A DNA stretch of 64,000 nucleotides, taken from assembly GCF_004359375.1 (NCBI RefSeq), contig NZ_CP034726.1, positions 558,001 through 622,000 of the forward strand, given 5' to 3'. Within the stretch, counting starts at the first letter, position 1; each line of letters begins with the position of its first letter. The DNA comes from Acetilactobacillus jinshanensis. Lineage in GTDB: Bacteria; Bacillota; Bacilli; Lactobacillales; Lactobacillaceae. Below, piece by piece: positions 40,001 to 45,507 of this stretch. The translations under genes and the position numbers were made by a program. Under the pieces are notes generated by a model, which was not told the DNA's origin, did no database searches, and worked only from the letters and a program-made list of their open reading frames with translations.

Positions 40001-43000
40001 GAACGACGTAATCCTGATGTGGATCAATCGTAAATCCGTTTAAGATGTTTAACTGATCTTTCTTAACCTCATTCTCAATTAACTGGCTATAATTATCGAA
40101 AGCCTTTGCTAAGATTGGTAACCTAATCTGTTTTTCCGTCTCAATAACATGATTATTGTGAGTTTCATCAACTACGTTAACTTTAACTGGAATGGTGGCG
40201 TAGTAAATTCCAACGGGTAAATCACTAGCACGATCATCACTATCAACCTTGATTGAATTACCAAACCGATCTATGACATCATCAGCATCAGTTTTAGCAG
40301 GTACAAACTGACCGTTTACTAATTCAGGTTTACCGTTCACAATTTTAATATCAGTGTTATCGCCTTTATCACCAAAATTAGTGAATAAACTATGCTGTTC
40401 AGTTCTGTTAATATCACCGGTCTGCCTAGTATTAAGACCTATTAAAGGCGTTGTGGTTTGAATAGCGTATGGTGAACGATAACCACCAATATCACTGTCT
40501 TGTTTAACAAAATCTTTAGGTACCACTGGTAATTCTAGGTACTGTAAATTGTTTAAGGTACCATTAGTACTTTGGTGCTTTGAATCTTCAGAAACGAAAC
40601 GACTCCAACCATTTTCATCGTAAGGATTATCGGTTGAACTATGAACCGGCGTCATATCAGATTGATTTAAGCCACTATTAGGTGCTGGAGTAGATGCCGT
40701 CATGGTGTTACTATATCCGGTATCTTTTACCCGTGAAGTATCTAGATTATGAAGGTCCATCGATTCAAAATGGCCCCAGAAGCCACCGGCAACCCCAGAA
40801 ACATCACTGTCAGAATTAGTGTTACCGGTACCAGAATCCACGGAGAATAGCCCCGATGCATCCAACGGAGCAGAAACATGGTTTAGGCCCTTATTAAATT
40901 CTGTGTCACTAGGTCCAGCAATCTTTAATTTCCAATCATTATTATTAGATTTAATGGTACCAGTTATAGTAATGTAATATGGCTTTGAGTTACCTTGAAA
41001 ACCATCATAGTGACTAACATCTACATCCGAAACAGTAACGGTACCATCTGGATTATATTTAATCGTTCCATCTGAATTTTGAAGGCGCCACTTAGGGATA
41101 TTAATGTCACTGAACTGATCCTGATATGTGATCATGTGTCCATGACCATCTGATAAGGTTTGATTTTCAAATAAACTATCAACCTTACTCTGGGTTGCCG
41201 AATCTAATTTTATATCGTAATCACCCTGGTCACTTTTAGTACCATTACCCGCAATCCGGTTAATATCTACAACTGCCTGACGAAAATTCACATCACTAAC
41301 GTTATTATAATTAGGATTATTTGGATTCCACATCATATTAATACCAGAGTATGCGCCATTCCAACCATGGTACCCACCTTCAGTTTGGGCATGATTATTT
41401 TGATTTAACGTACCAGTACCACTAATTATTAAGCTATGCGTGCGCCAATCAAAGGTAAAGTTGATCCCATTGCCCCAAATATTAGTGAACGTTTCAGCAA
41501 ATCCATTACTTTCAATTCCACTTTGTATAGTTCCAGTTGAATTTTGGCCATACTCAACAATGCGCTGTGCAGGATCTCTAAACCAATATCCTTCGGCATT
41601 ATGATCTTTCGGATCATTAAAGAACCATACGTTTTGATCATTAATGGTTTCACCGCCATCCGTCGTAACCGCTTTATACTTACCTGGATTGCTAGGATCA
41701 TAATCACCATTTTCCCCATGAACTTCATATGTATCACGGGCATAAAGGTTTGCCGGATTAATGGTCGCCTGATACGGATTATGATCAGTAACAATTGCCG
41801 TTACGGCATTTTCAGCATCTTTTTTGGCCTCATCCGCGTATTCAGACACTTCATTGGAATAACTAGCTGCTGCAGATGCTACGGAAGAAGCCATGGAAAC
41901 TTCTAAACTAGCGTTATTGGCATCATTATCTGCTGCAACTACGCTGTCGGAGCCTTCGTTGGATGCAGCAACCGCATAACTTGATGCTGTGGAACTCGCA
42001 TCGTTTGCTAAAGATTTAGCATTCGCAAACATGGAATAAGCGGTAGATGCATTATTAATGGCTAAATCTGCGGCATTCATGTAATTAGATGCTAACTGAT
42101 TATTAGCAACTAATTCTGAAGATAGTGACTCGATTTCGGCACTATCATTTTCACTATTAACTTTAACGGCACTTTCATAAGCTGATATAAACGATGTCGA
42201 ATATTTGGTTGGGTCATCATAGCCACTATTTTTAACATATGATGTGTTGTCAGTGTATGCATAACTTAGTGTCCCAGAGCCTTTATCATAACTACTCTCA
42301 AAGACAGTCCCATTAATTCCTTTTGATCCATAATTATAGGTACCCGATGATTTACCTGCTAAAGAACTAGAATAATATGTTAGTGATAGTGAGCCATTTA
42401 CCTTAGCAACATTGGCCCCACCACTAATGATTACAGCGATCGAACTTAAATAACTCACATCTTTGTTTTGAGCAAAATATTCTGAATTAATGGCTGATTT
42501 AGCTGCATATATAGAGCTAGCTTCACTACTTAAGTTAGCAGCTGCTTTTGCATCAGCATCGACAGCAACTGAATCGGCACCGGTTACGGCACTGGCTGCA
42601 GTAGTAGCTTCTTGATCAGCTTTAACATCATATGAATTACTTCTGACGTTAGCAGGAACATTATCAAAGTTTGCTAAATTGCTTGACTGTGACGCAATGA
42701 TATTTGAAGCCGAATCAATTGATGCAGATGCGCGATTAGCATTACTACTGGAATTAGTAATGTCCCCACCATTTGAGAATGAAGTAACTGCAGGATCGTT
42801 TGCCAACGATTCCACATTAGCCACGGCTGAATCAATCACGTCACTATCTTTACTGATCTGCTGGGATAAAAGTCCGCCCTGAGCAACCCCCGCATTGGTG
42901 ACACCATCATTATCGTGATCAGCGCCTAAGCGCATGGTGCCCAATGGATTGGTATGCTGAACCTTCTGGCTAGCATTAGCTACCATGGATTCATGTAATT

Positions 43001-43199
43001 CATTGGCCTGTTCGGTAATGGCTGCCGTATTAAACGAATGGTTAGCCGCCGGATCGTTCTTCTGATTATTTAATGCCGACACATTAGCCGAATTATCAGC
43101 CTTCGCGTCTTCGCTATAAGTAGTCGATACAGCTCCGGCACCGATCATAGCAAGCATGGCAATCGATACGGTTACCCAGTGCTTACCGACCTTGTGCAA
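25017..43199 (-). CDS. Giant Ser/Ala-rich surface protein (6060 residues)
   Basis: A secreted wall protein, probably a fibrous adhesin. Layout: residues 1-36 form a signal peptide with a partial KxYKxGKxW motif (HKVGKHWV) and a hydrophobic core; 37-470 are Ser/Ala/Asn-rich; about 475-1240 are a non-repetitive ligand-binding-like region; about 1245-2030 and 2330-5590 are low-complexity Ser-Ala-Ser repeats; about 2030-2330 hold a Tyr-Tyr/Thr/Ser module; about 5600-6060 hold some four S-layer-type (DUF5776-like) repeats ending in GDYITSNK and GNYITANK. There is no LPxTG, so anchoring should be non-covalent. Such proteins are usually exported by SecA2-SecY2 and glycosylated, but those genes are not in the window. 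The start is TTG without a clear ribosome binding site. Confidence 0.9.
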   Translation of the reverse strand: MHKVGKHWVTVSIAMLAMIGAGAVSTTYSEDAKADNSANVSALNNQKNDPAANHSFNTAAITEQANELHESMVANASQKVQHTNPLGTMRLGADHDNDGVTNAGVAQGGLLSQQISKDSDVIDSAVANVESLANDPAVTSFSNGGDITNSSSNANRASASIDSASNIIASQSSNLANFDNVPANVRSNSYDVKADQEATTAASAVTGADSVAVDADAKAAANLSSEASSIYAAKSAINSEYFAQNKDVSYLSSIAVIISGGANVAKVNGSLSLTYYSSSLAGKSSGTYNYGSKGINGTVFESSYDKGSGTLSYAYTDNTSYVKNSGYDDPTKYSTSFISAYESAVKVNSENDSAEIESLSSELVANNQLASNYMNAADLAINNASTAYSMFANAKSLANDASSTASSYAVAASNEGSDSVVAADNDANNASLEVSMASSVASAAASYSNEVSEYADEAKKDAENAVTAIVTDHNPYQATINPANLYARDTYEVHGENGDYDPSNPGKYKAVTTDGGETINDQNVWFFNDPKDHNAEGYWFRDPAQRIVEYGQNSTGTIQSGIESNGFAETFTNIWGNGINFTFDWRTHSLIISGTGTLNQNNHAQTEGGYHGWNGAYSGINMMWNPNNPNYNNVSDVNFRQAVVDINRIAGNGTKSDQGDYDIKLDSATQSKVDSLFENQTLSDGHGHMITYQDQFSDINIPKWRLQNSDGTIKYNPDGTVTVSDVDVSHYDGFQGNSKPYYITITGTIKSNNNDWKLKIAGPSDTEFNKGLNHVSAPLDASGLFSVDSGTGNTNSDSDVSGVAGGFWGHFESMDLHNLDTSRVKDTGYSNTMTASTPAPNSGLNQSDMTPVHSSTDNPYDENGWSRFVSEDSKHQSTNGTLNNLQYLELPVVPKDFVKQDSDIGGYRSPYAIQTTTPLIGLNTRQTGDINRTEQHSLFTNFGDKGDNTDIKIVNGKPELVNGQFVPAKTDADDVIDRFGNSIKVDSDDRASDLPVGIYYATIPVKVNVVDETHNNHVIETEKQIRLPILAKAFDNYSQLIENEVKKDQLNILNGFTIDPHQDYVVHNPKSRTDAFIDIKVKPQFETALVQLYVGDNSDKTNPTELTSDTSNFINGDSSDVKYDHSIKNYYGAKLHPVNDGNYIDAFVHRENPAINNQKVYRIATSTNKGSRTVTEDTIPLPNLSDNPDLSNYIYVDDGDGTTSDTKHKGSLKIGYQDVDPANPGYTKIIQVRIMLDPQNAKQISNDAASTSSAANAIKAVSSSLSSGTLSVAGITSNSTALSSAQDALAKASAAVYADSQYIENSSANTLTGKNSTEASSIAAGDSNAASEARSQATVAFHAAASAGSTIASNDDASASNDYWNVDSQDASIASIEYNAMATGASKTAASTAYATVSAQASSASSAESGVDSANEAASSYASLAEEESFGAESDAASNARNAVSEAAQAASYSIIVSSATKIVASGYSAVTSYSNADHDAGIVNFASSVVSNANKDPFVSGKAATGSNLAILRNDNVATSVGSDLTIINTAKTTVTSASATVSANDAGELAKSTAKQDADLAAANAYSVAFDAASHEASNDATVASSYANPTSNNASLASISAMAAISVANAIPSYTADYHDSLIAHDDADSAFSSASNASSDASVASSAASVAISAASVASYDYAHSNDDGKSDTDSDASSAASVALSAATIASVHASDADQEYSSASSYALEIVSLSSEASTMTSLSIAASESASRAAASAAGAQGTDLEANSASTAASVAVSADNIISSGSMLSMSNGIPLASGSIGISGATLSDSITADSSAAASYAASASADAFNAIKYQNSASSDAHSASSYASDASADASQGIANSTKAINDSTSASIASSSASSDSAKALSYAEDASTAASNVVSLATKINSVAIDLHNSYLNTQDSKSASSEIVTAQTDANSASASAASASANNGDINGNAQGAANNASSAMSYINSANTYHNSDANTTTAINGVISEATSASNEASYESSLASSANSVAQSASTTAIEASNSAASDSTTTYYHSSKEPMTSADGANMTSFNTLYSGIDSISSNNDGTYKYYKEINVTSSTSSFTSAHDTTETVTYTGSVEETFTPRGTSKPTSMKGTSGNYTYYSLINSSSTSEFTVNSGSLSSRATAWIYSGYVTDSTAKPSYGSDSVIGSNGTYKFYMMSSSDKTFTASIGSTSSSATSYEYSGYVETQITADSSIDSMSSTGTGSYIYYKAVTSSSTSNLSNNVVPGPFTDNIPGTTESSTYSGQMESVMNNDSNVSITNSNYTYTPVSMNGSRGNYKYYYMNPEVPTDGNTPTEDSKVTYTDSNKSAAASDAAKAEIASSIASSTSSVVASASNAVNAASTAAANANGSAQTIVKSLANSAAASASVVASTAVQSANGYNSPISTEFNSFTNATNSLNTASQSTSSAKSADAQYDNSSANNYINQQSSIATSASEVIASASAAYQSASQQASLDAGSGSGSVKSASYDATNKTISLVNSSVSGAKAYQSNVINDSKDAGTASASAAYSDASSAVSDAYNAASVANDASLQSSLASSAASVAASEAKIASTAAVSASSAIQSLSNSRYNSNSAAAMIDANKASQSASLASNDAASASASQSVGSTAQSQAASANSVTASLSDSVAKMNNATLNNALNNDASIASADANSANNELANASKDAASASSAAASAANAAQSALSAANGGSLSGAESGSTSAQTDSVSASNDASSASLEISLAQKAAADAMAHEHDAESLVNSAKVASNGASDNASLTTSVASSAYQDNYDVQSESFNITSDSNAAALNSGLVQQLEHNRDNINIFNSNASASNAMTSYSAAETSANAIENGAKHDANVASNNASNAYSVASSADSAAQSDFKANNSASVASDEKNAYSALTSAIAASTLASSADVRASSASVVASNAESDASSMVTSLTISAENNNPSSASANASSAASSANNAAKSLSSMASNHFSNATSASSTIASAISGMSSASGYGDSYATSVINSDKAVANNASATVSNYVSDITSLSNRASNAAKFANSEISSLNDDKASGNNAGMSQAAQLISADNQDANQASSQALSEAVDANHLAADAQSASINASAMTSVASAIANARAASVNASKASVFASQATDNSQSTRDANTVASSDDSAITSVSQAVATQFPNNVTVTSYSSFAWNNNDENYTGSYVTTQSFDSSNSKANVEVANYTSSANDEASSASSYNSLASSYAKAANSIAAEASAGASQAAVDLAHSDAEDVNADSVKVSNETSQVSQDEASASSAAGSASTNASEANVNLAKAQNVLNSLKNAGQTAASNSSEASTAASSANNYLKGSASTDAQGHIYVNMMSNNSSASSAAVVTSNASASVSNDVNSVKAYSNGSNTSAFSSLNSYNNLANNYNSTADSASAIAASAYNTASSATNDALKQSTSASLAASQEPNSKGSDDASGSVALSAANAADSDNALVSSESTVASQEASIAAIAASEAKQIHVNADRIALSLANSAAQDASTSASSENVSTSRMASYATINNGIVSSANSVAASASTVTNSINAVVSGSVLRQSIKDRISTDNHIAQSASSAISSANSGYASVAASAYSQASTDSINASKDASNASVEASSAVAAANADHITDALAQASEAASNNSAANSAKSDAIIQSNAVSNAASDAANASSAASSAASDAASLINSIVNNNLSSAQGNALKYKNNADASAGVISADVTSASTSAHTASGDISSLINSKISKFNNAVATNQANNDSVTASSASNVASSASAEIVSDKNAANAAKSAADADYTKATAKGVDNSTASSAASDASQQAQVASSASIDASNALTIANSAAVVASNAEKDAESIADSLSNTNSASSDASIAASEAGNSAASAQGWSAGAQSAYSNASSANSQTIADSTSALQFSNSAANASLSQDSSSASSAFAAASSASVTVANDISAANSAAKSAAQEATNAKNDNNDPVAAASAAARAQSDSNVAESASNAASNDENTASSAASVADVAQSSADSTLASLENIRNSTLDSYASDAAKHASNAENDASNSQSGAEKDSAIVDTDNNVATSAFNVTSENSVTAQKNNETASDNNSMNTYMSEVSKARGVAVNLSSAANRYTSYAKLLSSAALSVANDAASASLAYNVSEASDYDREASVEDENASMVSSTVSYIASLASHNALVGSDAAKSANSLLTSLVDNQRTTSENASRASIDSSEAASDASLANDDANMASNTVTPTAANKQNTIDISNTDANYNNSSAASRLTSDVNAASLASSNAVNYNNLAKSANSVASLAAKHANGNGANSSDSTTAQSPYNNSYAGDYYEASSYAHAGDKSDTAKYTTRADSDNYLASSALTVANSLASAASSAESTASAAYSDARSINVSLSASNFASITASYASNVARDQSNVYSGVMSDHSNASVENDLASSAMNNANSASSEAAEEFSGNPSLTSMSTFSQEASNTASDAAKQASVAFSAKAVAGSANSEAQSLKADALSASSADEPTKASLDASQASNDNNEASQASQSASSADVAAVADASAGSAAASSADSLLDALKNSAAAGSAIDLTSVSNAVTSASSIMSAMSSIVVTKSTSASNGSNSAASMQDSDDNSADSTAFSLASSANLVISSAQSVVTSASNEIHSDSSSAKDMASTSAQRESAANQADSAWSAASSAVKVAEAESNIVVAASSAAKAAATGAKNTNDSASASVVNAEADRYASLAASHKANVDQDVASTGSSADGVITSASNVTSSAASTVASASAIVGSNASMRHYSSIDSSAKNVIDAQSAIMSTESASASSEMNNASSAASAAVLDSLVGDTSGAKSENASASIDDANASADSSKASSAASTASSAARNAVTAAIDATTLANSVKNGNQSLAQNAQMASSVVSTINTNLGNASSASSAAHSNSAAASGYSNAVTSYSNELANSYNNSSATSRMNSDSNAASVADSQANSASSVASSDSIKASLVAQDASAMVQIANSASANPTQPNAKQSAASAVTRAQQDSLTASSAESDAASAASAASLNSQMGSIASSDASEIIVSLASSAAKHIASSYASNANQQANNASENNSDVVSGSSAENNSQANDSSDATSGNNQAAKAKSSISNDTNPSDNVAKNKISADALNAAKASGDAKTQSSSASGDEKAASTQASIASSAASAASSAVAKGDSSTASHDASVASSAAKSASSANSGAVNAASTASSDAQQALSAASDAQNLLNSVSNKSDTADQNGKTASTASTDAAKYAFSASSTAKVMNTSSANDFNSSSATNSLSVEGASYNNSSADSSLAVDSSVASEASSQASSANSVANDANSVASSATFAASVDDSIANSIASGTPTGQKSSVAASAATKAQSYAALASSANSVVQSASKVGNLDSSAESTAESLAQSTVNSLSEVTTNLSSQASADNASANASSTAVQNNSSANQSDNSAISGYSNSSIVTSSVAQSLASDSSAANSADSDASIVSSIAANASAVEAGEVSAANRDHSDANSVAYSSAVSAAQSALAIANSAASRANRDFMVASNAASYANSILGLLKNSVAADEAAGATMASSLAESASKNMEAAKKAQEAKQIAEHKAAKAEYQTKSIHLPANTTPTQATKVVDRLDVDQTATFGDKLSITRKPTLSYYRYLMTLKPVLANKYIAGRRTNKTVTIMPRGDEAKIEKVFNIKQSRRNVKAFEITLGKQRYFVQDQTRAITNAYWQTNDLKRAIAHDHSKIATVTRECIIYNSSHYTSRRAIKVVPIGTRVKIKQVITIGKKGNYQTRFELTNGDYITSNKRYTTLKKSNLKPTKHMRQISKHNVQKMNAKITQQCENAYLKAHPYSDATVKAVSQINFNGPAKHVFTKNGLAKALDAAQPGQVISYYGTRMAALDKWTHWRYFMVTKDTLAYHFILGVGNAKVNNILRIHHAITIFITKIIAVHGKKRNYIRYEFKANHHNYWVTAREDYVPNSYLQNRDFARRDAHYVKVIRPCRLYIDRHYNNKTLVSNVRGGIFHVKKVIFINHPSWEQTRLVLTNGNYITANKNFVKIIK
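26450..36210 (-). repeat. Main Ser/Ala/Asn/Asp low-complexity repeat region
   Basis: About 3250 codons made mainly of Ser, Ala, Asn, Asp and Val, in patterns such as ASSAASVAAS and SSANSVASSA. Repetition is at protein level; codons vary (GCA, GCT, GCG, AGC, TCA, TCG), so exact DNA repeats are short. The regular small-residue pattern suggests long alanine-type coiled coils or an extended glycosylated stalk. Confidence 0.8.
36220..37110 (-). repeat. Tyr-Tyr/Thr/Ser tandem module inside the giant protein
   Basis: About 300 codons hold five or six units of about 50 residues. Each has a G(T/N)YxYY strand, a SSSTS linker and a (T/S)YSGYVE strand. Examples are GTYKYYKEINVTSS, GNYTYYSLINSSS, GTYKFYMMSSS, GSYIYYKAVTSSS and GNYKYYYMNPEV. 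The unit is unlike the flanking Ser/Ala repeats and looks like a beta-rich, possibly exposed, binding domain. Confidence 0.65.
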
Positions 43200-43582
43200 G
43201 AGTTTTTTTATCGTTAGTCTTTTTAAATTGGCTCTTGTTATATAGCAATTTTAAACGCTTCCTTAAACGAATATTTAACTAATTAAACAAGTTTATTTCA
43301 CAAATTGTACTTCGATTGATAGAATTCGGATTTTATGTAATCCATTCCATTTAATATTAACTATTTATATTAAACCACTTTTAGTGACTAAATGTTAGAC
43401 CAGTTTTATAAAGGTTCAGTTTATGATAAATAGTCCAAAAAAGACCATTTCACATTATATTGATTTGAAGCTTGGGAAAAGAACACGCGTTATGTAGAAA
43501 ACCAAAGCAATTTCATAAACAAAATTCACTATAGTCAAAAATGATGATAGTTAAATCAGCTCTGTTTAAAGGAGATCTTAAT
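43200..43582. other. Divergent intergenic region, giant gene and pox
   Basis: About 380 bp, AT-rich, with divergent promoters expected. No ATG in frame and no AGGAGG-type site precede the giant gene on the minus strand; the frame is open from a TAA near 43253 through a run of seven A. For pox, TATAGT near 43530 may be a -10. No RNA gene or operator is recognised. Confidence 0.45.
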
Positions 43583-45382
43583 ATGCCAAAAACAATTAGT
43601 GCGTACGCAGCCGGATTAAAAGTCTTAGAATCATATGGCGTTAAACAAGCCTATGGTTATCCAGCAGGTTCAGTTAACTCCCTGATGCATGCTTTGGATC
43701 AGGAAAAGAACCACCTAAAGTTTATTCAAGTTCGACATGAACAGGTTGCCGCATTAGCCGCCAGTGCCAACGCTAAATTAACCGGTACGATCTGTGTTTG
43801 CTTCGGTTCCGCTGGTCCAGGTGCCGCTAACCTAGTCAATGGTTTATATGATGCGAAAGCTGATCATTCACCCGTCCTAGCGTTAATTGGGCAGGTCGGC
43901 AATGCTGCCATGAATTACGATTGCTTCCAGGAATTCCCTGAATCACCAATCTTTGCGAACATTGCTCAGTACGACCGAATCGTTATGACACCGCAGAGTC
44001 TCCCGCATGTAATTAACGAAGCCGTTAAGCAGGCTTACAAGAACCGTGGCGTCTCAGTCGTTGTCGTTCCAAATAATTTTGGTTACATGCAGATCCCTGA
44101 CTTAAGATATTCAACTCACTCCAAGTCAATGGATCGTCCAAGTGTTGAACCTAAGGCCACCACTGAAGACGTTAAAAACTTCTTAAAGATGGTCAAAGAA
44201 GCTAAACGACCGGTAATGCACGTTGGTCGTGGTATCCATGGCAACGGTGACCTAGTTGTTAAGTTATCCAAGAAGTTACAGATCCCCGTATGTATCGATG
44301 GTCTAGCCAAAGGTCTAGTTGATCCACACTACGAAGGTTACTTAGGCTGTGCTAACCGTGCCGCAAGTAAGCCCGCTGATGAAGCCATCCCAACATCAGA
44401 TCTTCTAATTGTCATCGGTGGTAACTTTGCCTTCGCTAACTTCTATTCATCTTATCCATACAAATACGTTCAAGTCGATAACGATAAGAGTGAATTAGGT
44501 AAGCACCACCGTTTAGATTTAGGGATTTGGTCCGATGCCGGTGACTTTTTAAAGAAAGCTTTAAAGATGAGCACTCCTGCTAAGCCATCGCCATATTTCC
44601 AAGCTTTAGTTAAGGATAACCAGAACTGGCATCAGTACATGCATCACATTCAGACAATGTCGACCAAACGCCTCCACACTCAACAGTTATACTACTGGCT
44701 AAACAAGACTGCCGATCCGAAGACGATTTATGCAATTGATACTGGTAATAACATCATCGATACGTTCCGTTATTTAAACTTATATCATCACAAATGGACG
44801 ATTTCCGCATTATACGCCACCATGGGTTACCGTTTACCAGCTACCATGGCTGCCACATTGAATTATCCAAAGCACCCTGCAATCGGTCTACTTGGTGATG
44901 GTGCCTTATCAATGGTCATCCAGGATCTAGTCACTTTGCATAAATATCACTTACCAGTCATCAGCATCGTAACCTCTAACCATGACTTAGGTTTCATCAT
45001 GGGTGAACAGGAAGATGCCCCAATGAAATTCTTCGGTTTACACTTACAAGACATTAACTTTGCCGGTGTCGCTAAGAACATGGGTGTTGACGGTGTCACG
45101 ATTGACAAGCCTAGTCAGATTCCTGGCGCTTTGAAGCAAGCTTACGCTTCAGTTCGTCATGGCCAGCCATTCTTAATTGATGCTCGTGTCGTTGATGAAC
45201 GTGCCTTACCAGTTGAAGATATTCGCATGGGTTACAAGAATGGCCAGCTCACCGAAACGGTTGCGCCAACCTACCGTCAGGATAAAGAAAATGGTGGTCA
45301 TTACACCCTTCGTCAGTTCTTTGATGAATATGATGGTCAGATGTTAAAGCCGTTTGCTTATTTCTTAAAACAAACTAAGTAA
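43583..45382 (+). CDS. pox: Pyruvate oxidase (TPP- and FAD-dependent)
   Basis: Converts pyruvate, phosphate and oxygen to acetyl phosphate, CO2 and H2O2 in the cytoplasm. Of 599 residues, the catalytic Glu is E53 in RHEQVAALAA, the FAD-binding middle domain spans about 190-340, and the TPP motif is GDGALSMVIQD followed by SNHDLGFIMGEQED. Length matches the lactobacillar enzyme (about 603). A more upstream ATG (43541) is rejected because AAAGGAG lies 8 bases before 43583. The next genes, a flavoprotein and pncB, follow in the same direction without a terminator, so one redox-linked operon is likely. Confidence 0.93.
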   Translation: MPKTISAYAAGLKVLESYGVKQAYGYPAGSVNSLMHALDQEKNHLKFIQVRHEQVAALAASANAKLTGTICVCFGSAGPGAANLVNGLYDAKADHSPVLALIGQVGNAAMNYDCFQEFPESPIFANIAQYDRIVMTPQSLPHVINEAVKQAYKNRGVSVVVVPNNFGYMQIPDLRYSTHSKSMDRPSVEPKATTEDVKNFLKMVKEAKRPVMHVGRGIHGNGDLVVKLSKKLQIPVCIDGLAKGLVDPHYEGYLGCANRAASKPADEAIPTSDLLIVIGGNFAFANFYSSYPYKYVQVDNDKSELGKHHRLDLGIWSDAGDFLKKALKMSTPAKPSPYFQALVKDNQNWHQYMHHIQTMSTKRLHTQQLYYWLNKTADPKTIYAIDTGNNIIDTFRYLNLYHHKWTISALYATMGYRLPATMAATLNYPKHPAIGLLGDGALSMVIQDLVTLHKYHLPVISIVTSNHDLGFIMGEQEDAPMKFFGLHLQDINFAGVAKNMGVDGVTIDKPSQIPGALKQAYASVRHGQPFLIDARVVDERALPVEDIRMGYKNGQLTETVAPTYRQDKENGGHYTLRQFFDEYDGQMLKPFAYFLKQTK

Positions 45383-45507
45383 TAAATTAGTTCATATATA
45401 AAGGTAGCAATGATTATGTGTAAAACCGTTATCAAATTAAATACGTCATGAGCCTTCATGGAGTAAGAGCTAGGAATTATGCTTCGCTTCACATCAAGGA
45501 CGTTATT

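Noticed and set aside
25017-43199. Many open frames of 60-120 codons on both strands inside the giant gene
   Set aside because: They are shadows of the biased Ser/Ala codons. None has a ribosome binding site or a plausible protein.
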